Source: Larus michahellis
Taxonomy: Eukaryota; Chordata; Aves; Charadriiformes; Laridae
Length of the DNA stretch: 64,000 nucleotides
Reading direction: 5' to 3'
Assembly (NCBI RefSeq): GCF_964199755.1
Contig: NC_133903.1
Location: 4,977,001-5,041,000, forward strand
In this document: one piece after another, positions 40,400 through 51,400 of the stretch
Numbering within the stretch: the first letter of the stretch is position 1
Layout of the letters: every line of letters starts with the position of its first letter
The notes under the pieces: model-generated
Database searches by the model: none
Told to the model about the DNA's origin: nothing
Seen by the model: the letters and a program-made list of their open reading frames with translations, nothing else
Translations under genes and position numbers: made by a program

Positions 40400-41019
40400 T
40401 TAAGCTGGTAATTGAAACGGAGAGCCCTCCCGCTGGACCCCAGCCCCATGGCAGGTCTCCCCCCCCCCGCCTGCGAGCCGTTCCCCCACGCCACACGGGT
40501 GGGCCGGTGGGTGTCCCCGAGGTCCCTGTTCACCCGCGGCACCGCTGACACCCCGCTCCCCCCCCCCCCCCGCCTCCGCCCCGGTGCCGTCTCCGGGCTG
40601 AGCATCGCCACCGGGCTGAGGGACCCCGAGCTATTTTCCCGCTGACAGGGAAAATATTTGGGGAGGGAGCCACCCCCCTTCTCCATGTCCCGTTGCATGG
40701 GGGGGGGGGGGTGAAACAGCACCCACCCCCCACCCCCCGCTGCAGCCGCAGCTCTGCCGCCCGTGGGGACGATGCCCAAGCGGCGGCGGCGTCCCGTCCC
40801 CCCCCGGCCCCAATCCCGGCCCCACACCCCCCGAGGGAGGGCGGGAGGGTGCTCGGTGTAGCGGGGGGGGGGGCACGGCAGGTTTTGGGGGTGCGCGGGG
40901 ACGGGGCGAACCCCGCCGGGTCCCGCCGCCGGCGGAGGCGCATCCCCGGGGCCGGCAGCGCGCGCTGCCTCCCCCTCGCGGCCGCGGGCAGCCCCTGCCG
41001 CCCCCGGGACCCCCCCCCG
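40400..41019. promoter_or_regulatory. CpG-rich block with G/C runs
   Basis: CpG is dense at about 40740-41010 (GCGGCGGCGTCCC, GCAGCGCGCGCTGCC, CGCGGCCGCGGGC). C and G runs lie around 40559-40570, 40700-40711 and 40863-40873. It could be a CpG island or an extension of the repeat-prone region. I found no convincing splice site or TSS motif. Confidence 0.4.
40968..40981 (-). promoter_or_regulatory. CTCF-like motif
   Basis: The minus strand reads CCGCGAGGGGGAGG. It agrees with the 14-base CTCF core CCGCGNGGNGGCAG at all but two positions. It lies between MAP2K3 and the left intergenic region. GC-rich surroundings make chance matches likely. Confidence 0.3.
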
Positions 41020-41820
41020 GGACCAGCACCCAGGGACCATTCCCACCCGGGGCCCCACCCCGGGGCCAGCACCCCGCAACCTTCCCCCCCCCCCCGGGAC
41101 CAGCACCCAGGGACCATTCCCCCCGGGACCCCCCAGGGGCCACCAACCCGGGACCATTCTCCCCCGGGACACCCCCAAGGGCCAGCACCCCGCGACCTTC
41201 CCCCCGTAACCCCCCCCGGGACCGGCACCCAGGGACCATTCCCCCCCGGGGCCAGCACCCCAGAACCTTCCCCCCCGGGACCTCCCCCAGGAGCCAGCAC
41301 CCAGGGACCATTCCCCCCCGGGACCCCCCAGAGGCCACCAACCCGGGACCATTCTCCCCCGGGACTCCCCCAGGGACCAGCACCCCAGGACCTCCCCCCC
41401 CGGGATCCCCCCAGGAGCCACCAACCTGGGACCATTCTCCCCCGGGACCCCCCCAGGGACCAGCACCCCATGACCATTCCCCCCCGGGACCCCCCAGAGG
41501 CCACCAACCCGGGACCATTCTCCCCGGGACCCCCCCAGGGACCAGCACCCCAGGACCTTCCCCCCCCGGGATCCCCCCAGGAGCCACCAACCTGGGACCA
41601 TTCCCCCCCGGGATCCCCCCAGGAGCCAGCACCCCAGGACCTCCCCCCCGCGGGATTCCCCCAGGAGCCACCAACCTGGGACCATTCCCCCCCCGGGATC
41701 CCCCCAGGGGCCACTAACCCGGGACCATTCCCTCCCCGGGGCCAGCACCCTGGGTCCTTTCTCCCCTGGGCCCCCCCCCCCGGGTCCCCCCCCGGGGCCA
41801 GCACCCCGCTGCCCTCCTGC
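41020..41820. repeat. C-rich minisatellite, units of about 40 bp
   Basis: The recurring unit contains GGACCATTC, a C run, CGGGAC or CGGGATC, another C run, then CAGGGACCAGCACC or CAGGAGCCACCAACC. Two unit types (ending CAGCACC or CACCAACC) tend to alternate, hinting at a dimer of about 80 bp. Roughly 18-20 units are present. The strand is almost free of stop codons in several frames and gives long meaningless open frames rich in Gly and Pro. Confidence 0.93.
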
Positions 41821-41824
41821 CCCG

Positions 41825-42436
41825 TGCCCTGGTTTGAGCGGCACAGGGCTAATTCCTCTTCTAACGCTTGGGAAAACTACATGTTTAGAAGACTCCGGTG
41901 TCTGAATTTATGAAAATATTTCTTCTCTAGCCAGCTCTGGGGGGCGGGTTTCAAGGTCTTGGTGTTTTTGAGCTCGCCAGGTGCGGGGCTGAGGAGGAGC
42001 GAGACCCAGGCACTTGCCCCAGGCTGCCAACAGGGTTATTTTATACCTTGAACGTCACGTTCAATATAAATTCGAAAGCTTGCTGAGGAGTTCTCTCTCC
42101 CTTGATGGCTGCCATCCTGAGAACTTCTTGTCCCGGTGCCGGACCCCCGAGCCCTTCCCTTCCTCCCGAAGCTCCACATCGGCTGTCCCCTGCCGGGAAC
42201 GCACAGCTTCCTCCTGATGGAAGGGGCTGAGTGTAATCCGTGTGTGTTTTATATTGGTATCGGGATCAATATTGGTACTTTAGTGTTATTGATGTTCATT
42301 ATCTAGTCTTATTCTATTAAATCTGTTTATATTTCAACCTTCAGGTTTCCTTGTTTTTTCCCCCGATTCCCCTTCCCAGGTGGAGAGAATAATTGTCTAA
42401 ATGACAATAAATTGTTACGGGTTCTTCAAACCAAAG
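41825..42436 (+). mobile_element. Candidate solo LTR of an avian endogenous retrovirus
   Basis: The left end, TGCCCTGGTTTGAGCGGC followed by AGGGCTAATTCCTCTTC, resembles the start of known bird ERV LTRs (CCTGGTTT...GTTAATTTTCTTC). The right part has ATTAAA, then TTTATATTTCAACCTTCAGG, a T-rich stretch and CGATTCCCCTTCCC, the same order as in those LTRs, ending near TTCAAACCA. A TATA-like TATAAA lies at 42065-42070 and a poly(A)-type ATTAAA near 42318. No internal viral genes lie next to it, so it would be a solo LTR. The exact ends and a target-site duplication could not be confirmed. The match is from memory of LTR consensus structure, not from a search. Confidence 0.6.
42048..42064. promoter_or_regulatory. 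17-bp perfect palindrome beside a TATA motif
   Basis: TTGAACGT and ACGTTCAA flank a single C. The next bases form TATAAA at 42065-42070. The centre contains ACGTCACGT, a CRE-half-like sequence. Its placement suits a U3 promoter of the candidate LTR. Confidence 0.6.
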
Positions 42437-42659
42437 CCCAAGGGGTAGCAGAGCCCTGGGTGTCCCCAGGGTGGCTGCTGCGGGGGTCCCAGCTCATACA
42501 AGCCCCCCGGATCGGGACCAGTGTTAGCCCACAGTATGAGGAGAAAGGCCACTGGTGGCGAGACCCCTCTCGAGCTGCCACCCACCCATCCCTGGTGGGC
42601 TCAGGAGCCTCAGGACCGACCCCGATGCTCAAACTGCAACGAGAGAGGTGACAAGAAGC

Positions 42660-45351
42660 TGGACTGAGGGTGAATTTTATTGAAAATAATGACTGGGTTT
42701 AATGGGTACAGACCGTTCTCAAAAATACAAGGCTAGAAGGGCTTCTGCTGCGAGTCAAAATCCTCCTCCACCTTAAAGCCAAGCTGGTTCCCCCCCCGCC
42801 GCGGCAGAGGGGACCCAGCAGGACAGGAAAGCGCTGGATGTGAAGAGGGACAGGTAAGACCACAGGGTCCCAAGGCCACCCCAGAGGCATCTCCCCAGCG
42901 TTTAAAAAGGCAGATGCTCCTTTTCCCCAAAATACAGGAATCGGGACTTTCTCCAGGAGGAAAAATGGGGGGGGGGGGGGAACAACCAAACAACATGCAA
43001 AATAAAAATTCAAAATCACCATTCCCCAAAGCACCAAAAAAGGGTGAGATAATAAAGGAAGGGGAAAGGGGTCCAAAGGAAGAGAGAAGGGAAAAAACCA
43101 AAAGCTCAACATCAAAAACAAACAAACAAAAAAAAATCCGAAGTAACCAACTATGCAAAAAAAAAAAATAAAAAAAAAATTACAATTGTACATCTCAGCT
43201 GCAAAGCTGTGAAACCAAGCGGGACAGGGAGAGCTCTGGGAGAGCGTCGGGTGGTTTGCAGAGCAGGAGCGAGGAGGGAGAAGCGGAGAACATCAATCAC
43301 TTTCTTATTTTTTACATAAAGAGGTGGGGGTGGGGGGGTCAAGGCCGAACCAAAGCCGAAGGGGGTTTGTCCAGCTCAGCCCGGGATGGTTCTCTCGGGG
43401 TTTGTCGACTCGGGGAAGGGGATTCAGGGCGGCGACGGGGGGAAAAGTCCCCGATGCCACGGAGGACTGAAAAGCATGTCCTGAAGCAGCTTCCCCCGGG
43501 AGCAGCCGGCAGGAATCACGGTGCCAAACAGCCCTGTCCCAGGCAGCGGGGTGTCCCCCCACCCCGGCGGTAGGAGTTGGGGAGCAATGAATTTAAGGGG
43601 ACATCATTCTTCGTCATCCACCCTGAACGCCGGAAATGCACCCTGAAATCCAGGCCTCCAGGGCAGGAATTTCAGGAAAAACGTTTTCAAAAAGAGCAAC
43701 TTTAAAAAATAGATGCATTTCTTTTTTAAAAAAAAAAAAAAAAAAAAAAGTCTTAGGAGAAGGTGTCTTCGCGTGACCCCTTCCCCACCACCCCAAATTT
43801 AGTCAGAAAAATGCTAGCCATTTCACCAAATCTGCTGGCCACGTAGACATTCACACATTCGTTGTTGATTTAAAAATATATAATATATAGCGCACACATA
43901 CACACACACAAATATATATTAGAAAAGGAAAAAAAAAAAAAAAAACCAACCTCCCTCTGAAAACTCAATCTATTTTAAAAAAATCCAACAAAATCCACAG
44001 CCGATGCGTTTATCCCGCGATCATATACAGCAGAAGACAGACATCCCTTTCGCTGCCGTAGCTCCTTACAGAGCGCTCGGGCTGGGAGCGCGGGGAAACA
44101 CATCAGGTTTTCACAGTGGATTTGTCAGCGGAGAAGGAACTGCTCCTCCCTCCTCCCACGCAGAAGGGCTTTAATTTATAGCAAGTTAGATTAAAACTAG
44201 GAAACATGTTACAAAGTCCATTATATATAGACATAAAATGTACAACTGTCGGCAGCCCCCGTGCAAGTCACTGGGTTTCGATCTCGGCTGACACCCCGGC
44301 GGGCGGCTGGAGGGTTCCAAGGCAGTTTTGGGACACGAGGGGTGCAAATCCGGCCTCCGAAACGAACGGTGTCACAGTGCGAGGTCTTACACGAGCTCCC
44401 GTGTTGGAACGGAGATGGAGCAACGTCTTCTCCAGGAGCCAGGGAAGGCGGAGGCTGCGGAAGGCGCGAGATGCCCGGAGCGGGGCTGATTCCTCCCAGC
44501 CCAGGGCTGGAGGGCAGAGAGGCAGCGCCCGGGGACCTGCTCGTCTCTCCCTCCCCTTGTGCCCGCGTGGGAAAGGGAGCACCGTGTGCGGGATGAAGTC
44601 CGTGGGCAGGCATGGGGAGAAGGTGGGTCGCAGCTTGCGTCAAGGTGGGCTCATCAAAAAATGCCTTTTTTCGGCGCCCCCCCCCGCAAGGGAGTGGTGT
44701 ATCAATTCAGGGCGGGGGATGCCCGGTTTGGTGCTGCCTGAAAGGGTCATTAAGATGTCGAGCCAGGCATTAAAACACCCTCTGGTGTGAACAGCAGCGT
44801 GCCCAGGGAGCCCCACAGCCCCCTAAAAAGCTGCGTAGGCTCCTGGGGGCAGAAAACCAGGCACAAAGGGAAGGTGAGCGAGACCAGACTCCGTGGAAGG
44901 GGCTTGGGGCAGGCAGGGGAGAAGAGCGGGACAAGCGCAGCAGCGTTTTTTTCTCTCTGCCTTCCCCAGGCAGCAAAAGAAACACGAACCCCCTGCACCG
45001 TGCAGCAGCTGGGGAGGGGAGATGTCCCCCCCGGCATCCTCTGCCCTGGCCCCCCTCAGGCACCACGGGCAGGGTCTTCTCCCCGGGAGGGATACGCTGG
45101 CATCAGCAGGGAAATCCCGAGCCTTCGGTCTCCGTGGCTTAGTTGGAAAGGTGCTGGGCTTCAGAATGCTCATCCTGGGGGATTTCATTTACAGGGCAAA
45201 GAGAAAAGAAATTGCGAGGCCGGATGGGGCCAGAGGTGCCCACGGGTTGGGGAAGAGTGATTTGTGCAAACCACCAGTAACTCGAGTCCTCATTCGCTCT
45301 TCTGCGGGGAAGCCAGGATGGAGGGGACTGCACGAAGCCGTGAGGTTCGAG
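42660..45351 (-). other. MAP2K3: Probable MAP2K3 3' UTR
   Basis: No intron signal is needed between the stop codon and the poly(A) signal at 42676-42681. The stretch reads like UTR: A/T tracts (22 A at 43728-43749), TATATA runs at 43872-43919 and TGTACA elements near 43190 and 44240. It contains no long conserved reading frame. Two G runs (14 G at 42967-42980 and a G-rich patch at 43324-43338) lie in it. The extent is inferred. Earlier poly(A) sites could be used, for example an ATTAAA near 44170. Confidence 0.55.
42676..42681 (-). terminator. AATAAA polyadenylation signal
   Basis: Reading leftwards, ATTAAA near 42700 is followed by CAATAAAA, then within 30-60 nt by a T-rich CTTGTCACCTCTCTCGTTG stretch that would serve as the downstream element. 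This is the first well-formed 3' end signal beyond the MAP2K3 stop codon. Confidence 0.65.
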
Positions 45352-45435
45352 TTAGGAGTCTTCCCCGAGGATCTCTGTCACGAAGGAGGCCATGTCAGTC
45401 TCTTTGGTGTCGTGCAAAGTAAAGAAAGGGTGTTC
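45352..45435 (-). CDS. MAP2K3: MAP2K3 coding exon 13 (C-terminus and stop)
   Basis: Eighty-four coding bases encode EHPFFTLHDTKETD and MASFVTEILGEDS, then TAA at 45352-45354. The last four residues, GEDS, equal the human MKK3 C-terminus. The acceptor is TTGGCAG. The exon continues to the left as the 3' UTR. Confidence 0.98.
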   Translation of the reverse strand, partial: EHPFFTLHDTKETDMASFVTEILGEDS

Positions 45436-48400
45436 CTGCCAACAAGACCAAAGACAACATCAGCTGACACCCAAGGACAGACGAGCCCAAGAGCAGTCCA
45501 TGGGGGATGTCGCACAGCTGGCGAGGTGCTGGGGGAGAGGTGGACACCAACCTCCTCCCCAGGCTCCCACAGACGCCATCCTTTAGCTTAACGATTAACT
45601 ACCACTTTCAGGTTTGGTGTTTCTAGGTTCAACCCCCGTGCGACAGTCCACCTTGGCAGGTGCACTACCATCGTTTGAGGTCTAAACTCACCAAGAGCAG
45701 ATAGGACAGCGGGAGAAAACACCTAGAAACGCTGACCTTAACACCCATGAAATCAACACACCCTTCCACCTTAGACACACTACACCCATCCCGCCTTAGA
45801 CACACTACACCTACCCCGCTCCGTGCCTGAAAAAAAAAAAAAACAAAAAAACACCACCCACACATCCTGCTGTCCCATTTTCCCAGGACCTGCTGGACCA
45901 TTCACTCGACTTTTGAAACGCGTTGCGATAAAGACCAGCAGAAATGGCTTCGCACTTACCATAAGTTCTAGATAGTTCATTCGTTCAGCGGGGTTCTTCC
46001 TTAAGCTGGAAGACAAAAAATGGAAGAGAAAGGCTGTAGGATCTTTTTTTTTTTTTTTTTTTTTTTTCCCTGTAACATGATCTATCACAAGGGATCTCCC
46101 CTTCCCAACCAACATGACACCCTTCTCATGGGCAGCACCCATTCCTCTCCCTCCTTGGCCAAGCAGGTTCGAACCACCAGCAAAGCGGCCAGGCAGGTAA
46201 CCGGGAAAGGCCAACTCACGGTGTTTTGCCACAAAGAGCGCTGGGCAAGCAGCTCGCTGCAGTCCACCCCGCACAGCCTCACTTGTTCACACAGTCCAGA
46301 ACAGACCAGGGAAGGAGAGGAGATGCTTTCCCACCACCTGTAGACCATCTCAAGGCCCGTTCAAGCCTTGCCTCGGTGGGCTCAACCCTGCCTGGCAGCT
46401 CCACGCAGCACACACGGAGCAGAGGGACACCCCGAGGGGAGCAGCTACTGTACACGGTACCCACAAAACCACAAATCAGCTTTCACCCAAAGGCACCCAG
46501 ACACTGCCAGGGGTTCGTTCTTGTTTCATTGCCGCTTTGCCAGAAACCACCAAAATTTCAGCAGCAACGATGGCAAAAGGGGAAGAGAAACCTCTGCACC
46601 TTCCAACCAGCCTGGGTGAGTCAGGCCGAGAGCAAAACCAGTTTGGGCAGTGCTTCCTGCCGTGGCCGAGCACCAGCCTTGGTATGGCAAAGCAGAGAGA
46701 AATGGGCTCCAAAAGGACAACAAACCCAGTCCCACGCTTTGCTCCAACCCCCACGGATCAGGGCTCCTCTTCAGCCAGGCTGGGAAAAGCCACCAGTCCC
46801 TGCCAGAGACTCACCACTGCGCTGTGAAGTCCACAAACTCCTTGGAGAAGCGATCGGTGGGCAGCTGGGGCGAAGGCTCCTCCACCACTTGCTTGAGCTG
46901 TTGGAAGGGGGTCCCCCAGGACTCGTACGGGAAGCGAAGAATGGCCAATTCGATCTGAGGACAGAGACAAGCTGACTTGAGACACCAGGACGAGCACAAC
47001 CCCACGCAGCCCGCCTACCTCAGCCTCTGCAGCCAGCTCGGATTCAAAATGAAAAACCTCTTTCCTTACAAACCATTTTCAATTTGGGTCATACCACTTT
47101 TTTTTTTTTTTTTTTTTTTTAAACACAAAGACCCAGGGGCCAAAAATACTTCCTTTTGAGGCTGGCTCAGCATATTGATGCCTTTACAGGAAGCCACCAC
47201 AGATATGTAAAATGGGATTATTTAAAACGATAATAACAGCACGCCCTTTCTGCACCAGCTTCCAAAGTGCTTTGCCCTCCATAAGCCAGCCTCTGGGCTT
47301 CAGACTAGTATTGTATGAGCTAGACACACAAAAAAATCCACAAACCCACGAAAAACTAAGTGCTAGAACACCACTTAGGAAGATCTTCGCTAAACCACCT
47401 CCATTACCAGGCCCTACCTACAAGTCACCTCCGCTCCCTCACCCATTCAAAGAAGGAAAAAGCCCATCACAGCTCTTGGGCAGTCACCTCACGCCAAGGG
47501 TCAGTTCCCATCTCAAGACAGGCAGCAGAAGCTCCAGGCCTGTCTGGCAGGGTGGGATGGAACGGGATGGGATGGGATGGGAGGAATGAGAAACCTGGAA
47601 GGATGCAGGGCAGAGCCAAGGACCCCTGTCTGCTTCTGGCTAAAGCCTGGGGAGCTCAGCTCCTGCTGCTGGAAAACTGAATGAAGCCACCAGCCTGGAA
47701 AGGCCTGGATTAGCCCTGCAACTCAATGGCCTAAAATCAACCAGTCTGAAATCAATCAAATCCCTTCAGAAATAAAAAAAACCAAACAAACAAACAGGAA
47801 GCCAGCCCAGGAGGAAGACATCGGAGGGACTCAGACAGGTGGGGGCTCTGTTCGGCTGCGGGCTTTCAGCAAGGTCCCCTCTCCCGTCCAGCTTTGGAAA
47901 GGTTGAGAGATTTCATCGTTCACGCAATCCCCCATCCCACAGCTTCCTGCATCTCGGGAGGAAAGCCGGAGCTGATTACATTTCCAGCCAGCCCGCCCGG
48001 CTCTGCGCTGCACTGGCATGGGCGCACCAAGGAGAGGGGCTCGGGCTTGGCACTGCGGACAAAACTAGCTGGGGAAGAGGGAATATTTGCCAAGAGATCT
48101 GTGCAGCTCACACAAATGCAGGGGTTCAGCGCTCAAAACAAGTCACAGCTAACAGGGCGCAGGAAAAATTCCTGAAAATAATCTACCCGCAGAGAGACAG
48201 TCTCCTGGAAAGCAGGAGACGCGTTCCCAGGCGGCATCCCCTTCCAGCCAACAGCTGGGATTTCCTTTGTCCTCTGGCGCCAGAAGATTTCAGCTGCTTT
48301 CTGCAAGATCCGTTTCTTGCAGGAGGTAGATAAACCATCCTGAGCAGCTGCGATTTTGGAACCGAAAGCATTTCCCCTTCCTGTTGGCTGCTCTGAGCTA

Positions 48401-51400
48401 CCCCGCAGGCAGGACTCGCTGCAAACCACGCACGGCACCCCTCGCTGCAGCAGGGCAGGCTATTTCGCCCCGATCCTCCTGCAAGGCTTTGCCAAGGCGG
48501 GAGGGGGGGGGGTGCCCGCAGGAAGGCTGTGACCCAGCTGCAGCAAACCCTGCTCCACCGACTACTTCTCCAGCCAGCACATGGGGAACTTCAGAGCAAC
48601 TAAAAGTCAGTCTTGGATGCCCAACTAAGCCCACTGTCATCCAGATATTGCCCCCTTGGAGTCTGCCATCCGCACCAACATAGTTCAGTGCTAACTGGAG
48701 CTATTTGGAGCTGGCATTGTACACCAGTAGCTCTAGGAAACCAAGCGGAGGGGTACAAGGGAATCACGTGGGGATAACAAGCCTTTATGATCCCCCAGGA
48801 TCCAGCGGGAACATGCAAGAAGGGAAAGATGGAAAGAGAAGAGGCAGAAAATGGATCATCTCCTGGCAAGAGCCACAGCAGTGGTGGCAACGCTGGCTGC
48901 GTGCCCCGGCTCACAGCCACCTCACCCCGGGGCGACGCACCCCTGTGTGCACAGGGCAGCAGCACCCCCCTGTGCCCTGAGTAATTCATCCCATGCCCTG
49001 AGCTATCACGCTCAGAATTTAGCCCCTTTTGGTGGCCATCCACCCAGGGGTAAAGCCACCAGACACCACCGCTCGTGGCTGGGTTAGAGCCCCACCCGTA
49101 CAGACCCCAGCCCAGCCCCAGGGCTGCCGGGTGCCAGTCCAAGCCCTCGGTATTACCATTGTGATCCCCAGACTCCAGACGTCCGACTTCACGTTGTAGC
49201 CCTTCTGGTTCAGCTCAGGGTTTATTCTTTCAGGCTGTAACAGGAAAGTGGAAGCTATTACAACTCTATCTCGTTTTCCCAGTGCAAACCCCACAGAGCA
49301 AATCTCTGGCTCAAAACCCAGGTTGGGTGGATCCCCCGGCTCATATCCCCATGGAGGCAGGGTCTGAGGTTAAATCTAGCACTGATTGCTCCACACAGCC
49401 CACATAAGCTCTCCCCCTCCAGCTCCTGACTGAGACTTGTACTGTCCCTGCACCATGATCCCTGTCCCGGGAGCACAAGCTACCCACGCAGATGCCACAG
49501 ATGGCAAAGGGAAATTCATACTGACTGGAGAGGATGAAATTAAATGATCCTGCCAAGAAAAGCCTCAGCATTTCCTAGCCAACAAGGAGCAACCCTTCCA
49601 ACCACCACAACCAGCACCAGCCAGTTTCACTCTTCTGCAAATGGAAGGCGGCAGAGGAAGAGTCTGCTGCGGGATTAACGCACACAGCGGGGCTTACGGG
49701 GAGGGTAATCCCGTCCTTGGAGGGCTCCGCTGAGTCGGGAAGCCCAGAGCACTCTGAAGTGGTTTCTACCACAGGACAGAGGTGAACCAAGACCAATTTC
49801 TAAGCAGCAGCCTCTTTGAGGACGCTGCCGGCTCTGGCCCCACTCAAGCACACTTACAGCCATGTACGGTTTGCAGCCGGCATCCATGGTCTTCGCAACC
49901 GAGTCCACCAAGTAGCCGCTGATCCCAAAATCGCACATTTTCACATGTCCCTCCTTGTTGATCAGCACATTGGAAGGTTTCACGTCTAAGAGAGAGAACA
50001 TGAGAGGGCAGACTGAGCCTTTGCAGAGGTATCGCAGAGCCTGAGATAGGAAGGGCAACTCCCCACCGAGCTGGGAGGGGAGCAGGCAGGCCCTAACACA
50101 AGGGATGGCAGACAAAACCCCACCAGTCTTTTATTTCAATAAAAGTTGTTCACAAGTAAAACTATAACCATGCCCCTTCAGGCAGAACAGGCCTCCTCTC
50201 TAATGAGGCAGGTCAAAAGGCTGAAATAAGACGCTGAGGAGTCAATGCCCAGCTCCTTAGGAGAGGTTTATGTGCCCGACAGAGCCTTAAAAGCTCAACT
50301 CTACCAAGTTCTCGGGACAGCTTGTCTCGTGCCCATCATGATCTGTCCACAACCACACAAGGAACTATACCAGGATGACAAACAGGACCCGAGTGTTACA
50401 CTGATTTGCAAGGTATTCTTCAGCCCTGACCTTGCTAGAACTACCCAGCCAGGAAGGCTAGGGGATTTTGTCCCCAAGAGCTGCCTTCAATGCACCTCCA
50501 TACTCAAAGAGAGCTACAGATGCCCATAAAAATACAGTTAGTGAAGAATTCAGTTATTATATTCAACCCTTCACCTGAAAATTAGGATGAGAACAACATC
50601 ATGCAAGCAGATGCATGAAGGTTACATCTCAGGAATAGGCCTTGGGCATCTAGATGTGACCACCACGGTCCTAAGTACCATTAGACCCCACTGTAGGCGT
50701 CCCAGAGGCACACACCACCACACATCTCCTCAGGAGTCCTCACGTAGCTTATTTCAAAACTAGATCTCCAGCCACATTACGCTGACCCCAACCAGCACCT
50801 ACCTCTATGGATTACGGACAGTTTGCTGTGCAGATGCTCCAGAGCTCGTACAATCTGGGAACAAACACAGCAAAAGAGTATCTGTTAATCACACGCAGCA
50901 CCAGCCTTCCACTGCAAACACACCACCCGTTTCCACGCACCGTGGGCTTGAACAGAGACCTCCAACAAGCTCAAGAGGTGCACAGAACTATGTAAGAACC
51001 CAAGAGGCACTCACAGACACAGCCATTTTCCCCAAAATGTCTTCAGGGATGGTTTTCTTCTTCTCCAGTACTTTCTTATAGAATTTATCTAGGGAGGTGT
51101 CCATGAGCTCCATGCAGATCCACACATCGCCCTGCAGATGGAGAGAAAACAGTTGAGAGGGAATTCCCTGGAAATCCCCAGGAAGTGAAGGGAGAGGTGG
51201 GGACTGATGGACAAACAGACACTATCCCTTTCACAAGGGGCAAACCAAGGTCCCTGCTGCACAGATGCTGTTGGCCACACCATCAGCACACGGGCTCTGC
51301 GCTGGATAGCAGGGCGCACAGATGTCCAGGTACCACCAAAACTACCTGTGATGGCTCCCTTTGAGGTCTACCCCAAAGCCAGTCCGAGCTGTGGACAACA

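Noticed and set aside
41020..41820. CRISPR-like array
   Set aside because: The units are contiguous minisatellite copies without unique spacers, in a vertebrate nuclear genome.
40378..41844. 488-codon minus-strand open frame and its 424- and 347-codon companions
   Set aside because: All three frames are open together across a GC-rich minisatellite, with Gly/Pro low-complexity translation. This is compositional, with no domain.
40693..41913. 406-codon plus-strand open frame rich in Pro
   Set aside because: It is the same repeat read on the other strand, with no family resemblance.
1..42600. KCNJ12 coding exon inside the window
   Set aside because: No Kir channel frame (GYG filter, transmembrane segments) appears in any frame. 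At most a noncoding exon is present.
45128..45200. Functional tRNA-Thr gene
   Set aside because: Only the 5' half resembles a tRNA. The anticodon and T arms do not pair.
45580..45650. tRNA gene with box B
   Set aside because: The T stem and acceptor stem do not pair, and box A is degraded.
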